This document shows, piece after piece, positions 1-7,394 of a stretch of 55,169 nucleotides of DNA (position 1 is the first letter of the stretch; every line of letters begins with the position of its first letter). The notes under the pieces are model-generated. The model ran no database searches. It was not told the DNA's origin and worked only from the letters and a program-made list of their open reading frames with translations. The translations under genes were made by a program, and so were the position numbers. The stretch comes from Rhodoferax sp. (GTDB taxonomy: Bacteria; Pseudomonadota; Gammaproteobacteria; Burkholderiales; Burkholderiaceae_C), in the NCBI RefSeq assembly GCF_028689305.1, contig NZ_JAQTWM010000007.1, positions 13,532 through 68,700 of the forward strand. The letters are read 5' to 3'.

Positions 1-38
1 CACAACCGAGCCGTCAACATCGATTGGCGGGCAATATC

Positions 39-695
39 ATGGCCAGTGAACGAATCGAAGCCAAACGCGCTGCACTGCGCAAGCGCATCATTGAAGTGGC
101 GCTGGAAGCCTTTGCTTCTCGCGGCTTTGAGGCCACAACCACTGTTGATATTGCTGATACGCTCCAAATGACGGGGCCATCGCTGTACCACTACTTCCGC
201 ACCAAAGAGGAATTGCTCTATGCCTGCATGGACTTTGTCCTCGAACAACTTCATGCTGATGTCAGCGTAGCGGCCGCGAGTGAAGGTACGGTGCAGGAAC
301 GTATGGTTCGCGTTGTGCGGGCTCAACTCAAGGTCGAGTTGGGTAGCGGGGGCGCGGCATCACTGGTCAATGCCCACTTGTATGGCCCGCAGTACCTGAC
401 GCAGGTGTTGCTACCCGAGCGAAGTGAGGCCTTGCGCGAACGCCAGCGTCTGCTTGTGAAGGTGTTCCTTGACCTCATCAATGAAGGTGTCGCCAATGGT
501 GAGTTTGTGGTGGCGGATGCCCGCATTGCGACGTTTAATGTGCTGGCGGTACTTCAGTATTCCAGTGTCTGGTATCGCCCACGCAAGGGCCAGCGCTTGG
601 CCGACTTGATGGATGCGCAGGTGGCAGCTGCCTTGCAGCTCCTTGGCATTGCGCCGCAGCCTGCTGCAACGCCTGCGCGCAGTGCGCGCAAATAA
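39..695 (+). CDS. TetR/AcrR-family transcriptional regulator
   Basis: A 218-residue protein with a TetR-type N-terminal helix-turn-helix at about residues 28-55 (TTVDIADTLQ then SLYHYFRTKEELL), the most conserved part of the family. The C-terminal ligand domain (about 65-200) is helical and unspecific in sequence. I chose ATG at 39; a TTG at 24 would add five residues but neither has a strong ribosome site. It reads toward the flavoprotein gene 54 bases downstream and is the only regulator gene in the catabolic island, so it is the best candidate for the shared operator seen at 7312-7354 and 9897-9939 (inference). Ligand unknown. A basic tail (PARSARK) ends the protein. Confidence 0.9.
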   Translation: MASERIEAKRAALRKRIIEVALEAFASRGFEATTTVDIADTLQMTGPSLYHYFRTKEELLYACMDFVLEQLHADVSVAAASEGTVQERMVRVVRAQLKVELGSGGAASLVNAHLYGPQYLTQVLLPERSEALRERQRLLVKVFLDLINEGVANGEFVVADARIATFNVLAVLQYSSVWYRPRKGQRLADLMDAQVAAALQLLGIAPQPAATPARSARK

Positions 696-749
696 GTTTC
701 GCTCACTCAAAACAAAACGCTCAGGCGACTCCTTCAAACAGGATTCAGG

Positions 750-2891
750 TTGAATACAAATCTTGCAACCCCAGGCATCCCTGGGCCAACAGCGGGTACA
801 TGGCGTGACCCACGCTTTGACATTTTGTTTGAGCCTGTGCGTATTGGCCCTGTGATCTCCAAGAATCGCTTCTACCAGGTGCCGCATTGCAATGGCATGG
901 GCCATGGCAAACCCTCTACCTTGGCGGCCATGCGTAGCGTGAAGGCTGAAGGCGGCTGGGGTGTGGTTTGTACCGAAGAGATCGAGATCAGTCCGCATTC
1001 CGAAATTGCTCCCAATTTCGAAGGTCGTCTGTGGGATGAGCATGATGTCCCAGCGCTGCTACTGATGACCCAGGCGTGCCATGAACACGGTGCACTCGCC
1101 GGGATTGAACTGATGTTTAATGGTTATGCAACCCCCAATCGTTACAGTCGCGAGATACCGATGGCCCCATCCCACCTGCCGGTGCGCCATCTCGACCCGG
1201 TTCAGGCAAGGGCCATGGATAAGCGTGACATTGCCAACGTCAGGCGCTGGCATCGTAACGCTGCCCTGCGTGCCCGCGACGCGGGCTTCGATCTGGTTTA
1301 CGTATACGCGGGCCACGATCTGGGTCTGCCCATGCACTTTATTTCGCGCCGCACCAATCGGCGCACCGATGAGTATGGCGGCAGCCTGGAGAACCGGGTG
1401 CGCTTCTTGCGCGAACTGATTGAAGACACCAAAGACGCGGTTGGAGACCGCTGCGGCGTGGTGGTGCGCCTGGCGGTTGACCAGCTGCTTGGTCAAGGTG
1501 GCATCACGGCCGAGTCCGAAGGGCGCGACATCATTGCCATGTTGGCCGAATTGCCGGACCTCTGGGACGTGAACATTGCCGATTGGTCCAACGACAGCAT
1601 CACCGCTCGTTTTGCCGAAGAGGGCTATCAGGAGCGCTATATCAGCTTCGTGAAATCCGTGACTACCCGTCCGGTGGTGGGTGTGGGTCGCTACACCTCG
1701 CCCGACGCGATGGTCTCGGCGATTCGGCGCGGGGTGATGGACATGGTGGGTGCAGCCCGGCCATCGATTGCCGACCCGTTCCTGCCCAACAAGATCAACC
1801 AGGGCCGCACCGACGAGATTCGCGAATGTATCGGCTGCAACATCTGCGTGACCGGCGACAACCTGTGTGTGCCGATTCGCTGCACGCAGAATCCGACCAT
1901 GGGTGAGGAGTGGCGTCGCGGCTGGCATCCTGAACGCATTGCGCCAGTGAATGCCAAGCAGGCCCAGGAAACTGCGCTGGTGATCGGGGCTGGCCCGGCT
2001 GGTCTGGAGCTGGCACGGGCATTGGGTCAGCGCGGTGTGGAAGTCATGCTGGCCGAGGCCACCCGGCAACTTGGCGGGCGGCTGATCCACGAAGCTGCGC
2101 TGCCAGGGTTGGCATCGTGGATGCGTGTAGTGGATCACCGTGTGCACCAGCTTAAGCGCATGCCCAACGTCACCATTGCGCTGGAGAGCCCGATGAGTGC
2201 CAGCGAGGTACTTGACTTCGGCTTTAACCGGGTGTTTGTCGCCACGGGTGCGCACTGGCGCAAAGACGGCCTGGGCCGTCAGCATCGCCAGCCCCTTGTT
2301 GACCCGACACTGCCCCAGGTTTTCAGCCCCGACGATGTGTTTGCCGGGGCCATGCCGAGCTCGCCGGTGCTGGTCTACGACGATGACCACTATGTGATGG
2401 GTGGCCTGCTTGCCGAAAAACTGGCCCGCGCCGGGCTGGAGGTTCACTTCGTCACGCCTGCGGCCAAAGTCTCGGAATGGACGGATATGACGATGGAGCA
2501 GGCACGCATCCAGGGCCGACTGCTTGAGTTAGGCGTGCATCTTCACACCGCAGTCGAAATCGTGGGAGTCAGTCCCGCAGGCACTGGCCTTGCAATTCAG
2601 CTTGACAGCATCTACACCAGCGCTCGACAGTCGGCATTGAGCTGCGCCAGCTTGGTGCTGGTGACGATGCGAGACCCCTGCGACGAGCTTTGGCGGGAGT
2701 TGCTGGCAAAACGGGAACTCTGGCACGAATCGGCTGTGCTGACGGTCGAGTGTATTGGCGACGCCTGCGCACCCGGTACGGTGGCCGCGGCGGTTTATGC
2801 TGGTCATAAAACTGCGCGTGAGTTTGACAGCGTGATCACTGATCCTGATGCAGTGCCTTTCAGGCGCGAAATGATCAGGATTGAATCCTGA
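750..2891 (+). CDS. Trimethylamine-dehydrogenase-like FMN/4Fe-4S/FAD-domain oxidoreductase
   Basis: A 713-residue protein of the TMADH / 2,4-dienoyl-CoA reductase family: FMN TIM barrel (about 20-380), 4Fe-4S cluster, then a dinucleotide-binding domain (VIGAGPAGLE, 411-420). TTG start at 750, preceded by AGGATTCAGG. Compared with remembered TMADH sequence, Cys47 in QVPHC matches the covalent-FMN Cys30. Tyr186 and His189 match catalytic Tyr169/His172, and Asp282 matches Asp267. Cys360, Cys363, Cys366 and Cys378 can bind the cluster. Trp279 of the substrate bowl is kept, but Glu77 replaces Tyr60 and the loop that carries Trp355 differs. It probably oxidises an amine or N-methyl compound other than trimethylamine (inference), passing electrons to an ETF-like acceptor. 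Plain NADH:flavin oxidoreductase is the fallback name. Confidence 0.85.
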   Translation: MNTNLATPGIPGPTAGTWRDPRFDILFEPVRIGPVISKNRFYQVPHCNGMGHGKPSTLAAMRSVKAEGGWGVVCTEEIEISPHSEIAPNFEGRLWDEHDVPALLLMTQACHEHGALAGIELMFNGYATPNRYSREIPMAPSHLPVRHLDPVQARAMDKRDIANVRRWHRNAALRARDAGFDLVYVYAGHDLGLPMHFISRRTNRRTDEYGGSLENRVRFLRELIEDTKDAVGDRCGVVVRLAVDQLLGQGGITAESEGRDIIAMLAELPDLWDVNIADWSNDSITARFAEEGYQERYISFVKSVTTRPVVGVGRYTSPDAMVSAIRRGVMDMVGAARPSIADPFLPNKINQGRTDEIRECIGCNICVTGDNLCVPIRCTQNPTMGEEWRRGWHPERIAPVNAKQAQETALVIGAGPAGLELARALGQRGVEVMLAEATRQLGGRLIHEAALPGLASWMRVVDHRVHQLKRMPNVTIALESPMSASEVLDFGFNRVFVATGAHWRKDGLGRQHRQPLVDPTLPQVFSPDDVFAGAMPSSPVLVYDDDHYVMGGLLAEKLARAGLEVHFVTPAAKVSEWTDMTMEQARIQGRLLELGVHLHTAVEIVGVSPAGTGLAIQLDSIYTSARQSALSCASLVLVTMRDPCDELWRELLAKRELWHESAVLTVECIGDACAPGTVAAAVYAGHKTAREFDSVITDPDAVPFRREMIRIES

Positions 2892-2893
2892 TC
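2873..2893. terminator. Hairpin between convergent genes
   Basis: A perfect 9-bp stem, GATCAGGAT / ATCCTGATC, with a TGA loop overlaps the stop codon of the flavoprotein gene and faces the convergent acylase gene. There is no clean T-run directly after it on either strand, so it may only help termination or protect the 3' end. Confidence 0.4.
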
Positions 2894-2915
2894 GTTGACT
2901 CAATGCCGTGACGGT

Positions 2916-5288
2916 TCAATTTTTCTGACTGTTGAGGATCACGGTCTCACCGATTTGCGCAGCGCTGATGTCTGTATCGTAAAACACGATGTCGGCCAGT
3001 GATTCGCGTGAATATACCTCGGTCATGTCCGCATAGTGCGGCGACTGGGGATTGGTCGATTGCGAGAACGTGACCAGAAAGCGACCCTCGACACGCCCCG
3101 GCTTGAGCGACACGATGTGCATGTAGCCGTCTCCATTGCGCAACTCGGTCACCCCTTGGCCAGGCGTGAACTGCGAGGGGCGGGTCAAGTGGTAGCCAAA
3201 ATACGAGCCGGAGATGGGCAGCCGACAGCCAGCACGGGTCACGCTGCGCACCTCGCTCAGCGGTGCATTGATGGGCACTTGGGCTGACTGAAAACGCCAC
3301 AACGCACGCGCCAGGGCTTGCCGTGTTTCTTCGCTGGGCAGAAAACCGCGTGGTGTGTGGATGGGGTCTTGCACAGAAAACGGCACACGCCAGTAGCGAG
3401 ATGCCAACACCAGGTCAACGGTGGGGGTCACCTCAAGCTCAGAGATGAACTCGGCGAACAGCGCAGAACCACAAGACTGCAAGGTATCGGCCCGATCCCA
3501 TGCGGCCAGGGCTTGACAGGCCGGTGTCAAGTCCATCACGTCGGGCATGCCCACTGCGGGTGGCGCGTGGTGGGCCTGTGGGCGATGAACACCACACTGG
3601 ACAAGCATCTGCGTCATCTGGATGAGGGGATTGGCCTGGCAGTCGGCCAGCACGTCGTCCAGAATCAGTTCGGCCATCAGGTTGCGCGAGCTGAAAAACA
3701 GCCGCTCCCACTTGTGTGGCGTAGCACCTGGGGAGCCCGTCACGGCGCTGCCCTGTTTGATCTGCTGCATGTAGAGGGCCGCCACCCGGGTGCGTTCACC
3801 CCGCGCCGTGTGTTCGCTGCCAATCACCCGTGCATAGCCTTCAAGACGGCTCTCAGAAGTCACCGAGGCCACCCAGTGGCTGTCATTGGAGTTGAACGTC
3901 ATATCGGTGCGGATCATCCACGGCTTGTCTGCCGGTGGCAGGATGCCGGGCTGCACCTCACGCACATCGCGCGTCCAGGCCGCGGCCGGGTCTGACCCAT
4001 TAAGCACCGTGGCATCGGTCAAGTCCATGTAAGCCCGTGCCGGGCTGGTCACCAGGCAGCGCTCCAACTGGGCATCGGTGATGTTGGCCACCACGGAAAT
4101 GTTCGAGTAATAGACTTCACCCGTGGTGTCTGCCGCGGTGATATGAGACCAGGGCGAACCTTGGTACTTGAACTGCGAGTCACGAATTTCACGCACACTG
4201 CGCGCGCGTGAAATGTCAAGAAACTGATCGGCAAAACGGTTGTTGCCCAGATTCGGGTCGGCAAAGGCATAGGCCAATTGCTCGTTCCATGGCAGGTACT
4301 GGCCTTTGACGATGGGGCCGTAGCGGGTTTCCCAAAAGACGCGCCGCACCGGGCCGGCCAGGGTTTCAACCTCCACCGTCACCGGGCGCATGGCTTCGAT
4401 CTGATCACCGATTTGGTAGCGGGTCGGGTCGCTCGGGTCCAGTTTCAACTCGTACAGGGTCGAGCGTTTGTCATTGGCATGGGTCAGGCCCCAGCCGACG
4501 TGCTCGTTAAAGCCCATCAGCGGGAACGGCAAACCATAGGCGGTTGAGCCAAACACATTGAGTTCACCGTCCACGATCAGGTGAAAGGCGTGCAGCCGCT
4601 CGGTGCCGTGCCAGAAGTAATGCGGGTTGGAAAAGCTGATGCCGCCCACGCCACCTTCGACCATGTCACGGCCAAAGGCGGCTGAGTTCGAGCCGCCGCG
4701 CAAGGTTTGAAATTCGGCCAAACGCAGCGCCGTGTCGGTCGGCGCTGCGACTGCCGCCACACTGGCGGGCGGACTGGCGGCCAGCATTTCGCGCAACATG
4801 ATCAACGAGGTTTCGAGAATCGGGAAATGCGCGATGCGCCGCCAGACATCGTCCTCGGTGATTTCACGAAACCAGGCACAGGCGCGGCAGGATTCCCCTG
4901 GCAGCGGTGCGCTGTTCACATGGTGATTGAAGCCCCGCACATAACCCCTCACCAGCGCCTGCACCTGTGCAGATGCCCCCGCCTTGGTGCGCTCAATGAC
5001 CGATGCTGGCAACAAATAGCGGTAAGCCGCATCACTGTCCACATTGCGGATGTCACTGCCCGCAAACACATCAAAGTAGCTGCCGTCGGCAGGCATGGCC
5101 CGGCTGCGCTCACCGGCAATGGTCACCATACGCTCAACCACCGAAGCCAGGTTGTCGCGTGCCAGAGCCCAGCCATAGCCAAAACCCGCACCGTGGTAGT
5201 CGCGGGCGTGGATGTGGGCAACACCCAGCGGCGTGTAGCGGACTTCGACATCGTGGCCCAGATCAACGGGCTGCGGGTTTGATTTCAT
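2916..5288 (-). CDS. Penicillin acylase family (S45) Ntn hydrolase, AHL/aculeacin-acylase-like
   Basis: A 790-residue precursor of the N-terminal nucleophile acylases that cut amide bonds of acylated amines, such as penicillins, acyl-homoserine lactones and lipopeptides. Visible family marks are the N-terminal GVAHIHA and GYGWALARDNL (alpha chain), the predicted autoprocessing point in LRGGSNSAAFG with nucleophile Ser200, then SNPHYFWHG and LPFPLMGFNEHVGWG (beta chain). The alpha chain would be about 199 residues. Unlike most relatives, the start (MKSNPQPVDLGHDVEV) has no signal peptide and I find no upstream in-frame start that adds one, so it may act in the cytoplasm. It lies 54 bases after the M20 amidohydrolase on the same strand, probably in one operon. 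Substrate unknown. Confidence 0.88.
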   Translation of the reverse strand: MKSNPQPVDLGHDVEVRYTPLGVAHIHARDYHGAGFGYGWALARDNLASVVERMVTIAGERSRAMPADGSYFDVFAGSDIRNVDSDAAYRYLLPASVIERTKAGASAQVQALVRGYVRGFNHHVNSAPLPGESCRACAWFREITEDDVWRRIAHFPILETSLIMLREMLAASPPASVAAVAAPTDTALRLAEFQTLRGGSNSAAFGRDMVEGGVGGISFSNPHYFWHGTERLHAFHLIVDGELNVFGSTAYGLPFPLMGFNEHVGWGLTHANDKRSTLYELKLDPSDPTRYQIGDQIEAMRPVTVEVETLAGPVRRVFWETRYGPIVKGQYLPWNEQLAYAFADPNLGNNRFADQFLDISRARSVREIRDSQFKYQGSPWSHITAADTTGEVYYSNISVVANITDAQLERCLVTSPARAYMDLTDATVLNGSDPAAAWTRDVREVQPGILPPADKPWMIRTDMTFNSNDSHWVASVTSESRLEGYARVIGSEHTARGERTRVAALYMQQIKQGSAVTGSPGATPHKWERLFFSSRNLMAELILDDVLADCQANPLIQMTQMLVQCGVHRPQAHHAPPAVGMPDVMDLTPACQALAAWDRADTLQSCGSALFAEFISELEVTPTVDLVLASRYWRVPFSVQDPIHTPRGFLPSEETRQALARALWRFQSAQVPINAPLSEVRSVTRAGCRLPISGSYFGYHLTRPSQFTPGQGVTELRNGDGYMHIVSLKPGRVEGRFLVTFSQSTNPQSPHYADMTEVYSRESLADIVFYDTDISAAQIGETVILNSQKN

Positions 5289-5342
5289 GGGTTTGGTTTC
5301 TCATGTGATTTCGGTGAAAGGGGTTTGCGGGGGAGTGAAGCG

Positions 5343-6512
5343 TCAGGCTTGCAGGAAGCGTTCCGCCAGCAGGCTCCAATAGGCCGCGCCGACCTCGATG
5401 TTGCGGTCATCAAAGTCGTAGCCGGGGTTGTGCACCATGCAGGCGTTTTCCCCTGCACCATTGCCAATCAGCAGAAAACTGCCTGGGCAGTGATCCAGCA
5501 TGATGGCAAAGTCCTCGCTGCCCGCCACCGGTTCACCCTGCAAAGTCACCCGCTCGGGGCCGACCAGCGCCAGCCCCACCTGGCGCGCCAGGGCCGTCTC
5601 GGCCGGGGTGGTCACCATCACCGAATAGCCGCGCTGGTAATCCACCTCGGCGCGTACCCCAAAACTTTCGGCCTGCGCCTGAACCAGGGCGCAGATGCGC
5701 CGTTGTAGCAGCTCGCGCACCTCCCGATCCAGAGCCCGCACGGTCACGGTCAGGCTGGCGGTGTCTGGAATCACGTTGCTGGCCGTGCCTGCACTCATGG
5801 CCCCGACACCAACGACGGCCATGCGCCGGGGATCAACATTGCGCGACACAATGGTTTGCAAGGCCATCACGATGCTGGCACAGGCAATGATCGGGTCGGC
5901 GGCCAGGTGCGGGGCCGTGCCGTGCCCGCCAGTGCCGTGTAAAGTGATCACCACTTCATCACACGAGGCGGTGGCTGGCCCGTCAAAGAACACCAGATGC
6001 CCCTGGGGAAAGCCCGGCATGTTGTGCATGGCGTAAACCGCATCACAGGGAAAGCGCTCAAACAGGCCGTCTTCGATCATCAGCTTCGCGCCACCCGGCC
6101 CTTCCTCGGCCGGCTGGAAGATGAGGTTGAGCGTACCGTCGAACTGGCCTTGTTGCGCCAGGCAGCGGGCCGCAGCCAGCAGCATGGCCATGTGCCCATC
6201 ATGGCCGCAGGCATGCATGTGGCCGGGCGTGCGGCTGGCATAAGGCAGGCCGGTGGTTTCGAGAATCGGCAGGGCATCCATGTCCGCCCGTAAGCCCAGG
6301 CGCCTACTGCCAGTCCCCCGCTTCAACTGAGCAACGAGGCCCGTTCCTGCCAACCCCCGAGTGACTTCGTAACCCCAGCTCATAAGCTTGTCGGTCAGTA
6401 GATCGGCGGTGCGAACTTCCTTGAGTCCCAGCTCAGGATGAGCGTGGAGGTCACGACGCAGTTCCACGAACTCATCGAGATGCTGTTGTAGAAAGTCAAG
6501 AATGTGTTTCAT
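5343..6512 (-). CDS. M20-family amidohydrolase (HipO-like)
   Basis: A 389-residue metal-dependent amidohydrolase of the M20D group (hippurate hydrolase, N-acyl-amino-acid and indole-acetyl-amino-acid hydrolases). Motifs in order: LRADMDALP, HACGHDGH (metal ligands), FQPAEEGPGGA (catalytic Glu and metal ligand), the lid-domain GTGGHGTAPH, and near the end AGSEDFA plus a metal-binding His in MVHNPGYDFDD. Length is typical, and there is no signal peptide, so it is cytoplasmic. It is first in the minus-strand pair with the Ntn acylase. It probably releases an amino acid or amine from an N-acyl or peptide-like substrate brought in by the nearby transporter (inference). Confidence 0.92.
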   Translation of the reverse strand: MKHILDFLQQHLDEFVELRRDLHAHPELGLKEVRTADLLTDKLMSWGYEVTRGLAGTGLVAQLKRGTGSRRLGLRADMDALPILETTGLPYASRTPGHMHACGHDGHMAMLLAAARCLAQQGQFDGTLNLIFQPAEEGPGGAKLMIEDGLFERFPCDAVYAMHNMPGFPQGHLVFFDGPATASCDEVVITLHGTGGHGTAPHLAADPIIACASIVMALQTIVSRNVDPRRMAVVGVGAMSAGTASNVIPDTASLTVTVRALDREVRELLQRRICALVQAQAESFGVRAEVDYQRGYSVMVTTPAETALARQVGLALVGPERVTLQGEPVAGSEDFAIMLDHCPGSFLLIGNGAGENACMVHNPGYDFDDRNIEVGAAYWSLLAERFLQA

Positions 6513-6795
6513 CGGAAGTTATTTCAGTGAGTGTTTGATCGGAGTAGGTTCTGCCACGGACGAACATATTTGGACGCGTAAGCGGGGTGCAGTAGATCGT
6601 CACACTCGATATGGCTAGCAAGGCAGAGAGAAATATCATCACTGCGAACTATTTCTGGGCAGTAGCAACATCAAGGTTCTCTGACAACATTCGTTCAGTG
6701 CTTCAGTTTTCCTATAGCTTCCTCTTGACGATTTGGCTGCTGGCCCGGCAACCTGTCTGCGGCCATTGGAGCCAATGATGGCAGGCATAATGAGT

Positions 6796-6840
6796 TTACT
6801 ACCATATTAAAAATTTATCAATTGATAAATAAATTGTAGA
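6796..6840. promoter_or_regulatory. AT-rich operator-like element with 18-bp palindrome (copy C)
   Basis: Contains the perfect palindrome ATTTATCAATTGATAAAT (6813-6830), preceded by TACTACCATATTAAAAA. The TACTACCA and TTAAAAATT blocks are shared with the element at 9897-9939 read on the minus strand, but the spacing is about four bases shorter and the second half-site is only partly kept. It lies about 285 bases upstream of the M20/acylase operon, so it may control that unit. Confidence 0.45.
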
Positions 6841-7311
6841 TTGAACGCGGGAAGAATGAAGCAACTCGTGGCCGATGAGGTGCCAGCTTGCGGGCACGCT
6901 ACATTTGCCGTTGATCTTGGATGCATTGAGTGAAGTCAGCGCTGGCATCAGCGATGTGGTCCCCTTGGGCATCTATCTGAAAGACAACGTTGACTTTCCG
7001 GTAAGCACCCACGCACAGTCCAGAGTACCCGAGTCGATTCGATCAACCTGCATCTCTATGCAGGTCAATTTTGTCCGTTCCGAATTTCAGGTGAAGCTGG
7101 AAGCAAACGCCATTCCCGGACCTTCCATCTGGTGCCGCTACCCAATCCTAAGCTGTATACACCCATTTGGAATGTGAGTCGGGTTGGTATGCCTGCATCA
7201 GTAGCAGGCAAAAGGTTGCCCCTTTTTGGTGCCAGCACTCGTCAAAACCGAAGTTCACCGTCAAGCAGTTCATCAGAACTCATCGACATCGGGCAGGAAT
7301 TTTTTCCTTTC

Positions 7312-7354
7312 ATATTACCAATAAGTAAAAATACTATTGACTCGTAAATATTTA
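7312..7354 (+). promoter_or_regulatory. Bipartite operator-like element upstream of TonB receptor (copy A)
   Basis: ATATTACCAATAA (7312-7324), 19 bases, then GTAAATATTTA (7344-7354), ending 40 bases before the GTG start of the receptor. The same two blocks at the same 19-base spacing occur in reverse at 9897-9939, in front of the ABC operon. TAAATATTTA is itself a perfect palindrome. Spacing and position suggest a regulator site or shared promoter. Confidence 0.6.
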
Positions 7355-7394
7355 GATGGCATTGTAGACACCCCCAACCTGGAGGTTTTCTATC

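Larger units (their letters stand above)
6513..7394. other. 882-base non-coding interval with regulatory elements and possible relic ORFs
   Basis: No convincing gene. It contains an AT-rich palindrome (6813-6830), a bipartite operator (7312-7354) and two small hairpins at 7191-7209 and 7210-7226 that may be a weak terminator. An open frame 6611-6778 (55 residues) has no ribosome site. A frame at 6875-7177 includes PLGIYLKDNVDFP, which recalls the lysine motif of amidases (compare FLLKDTVDYPG in the amidase at 14995) but keeps no other amidase motif. The stretch reads like decayed coding DNA now serving as a control region. Confidence 0.5.

Noticed and set aside
1059-2447. 462-residue minus-strand open frame within the flavoprotein gene
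   Set aside because: Antisense shadow of a gene with clear TMADH-family motifs.
6611-6778. 55-residue ORF in the long intergenic region
   Set aside because: No ribosome site, no recognisable motif and no neighbour support.
6813-6830. Palindrome ATTTATCAATTGATAAAT as an FNR site
   Set aside because: FNR sites read TTGAT-N4-ATCAA; here the half-sites are in the opposite order with no spacer, so it is better explained as a different operator.
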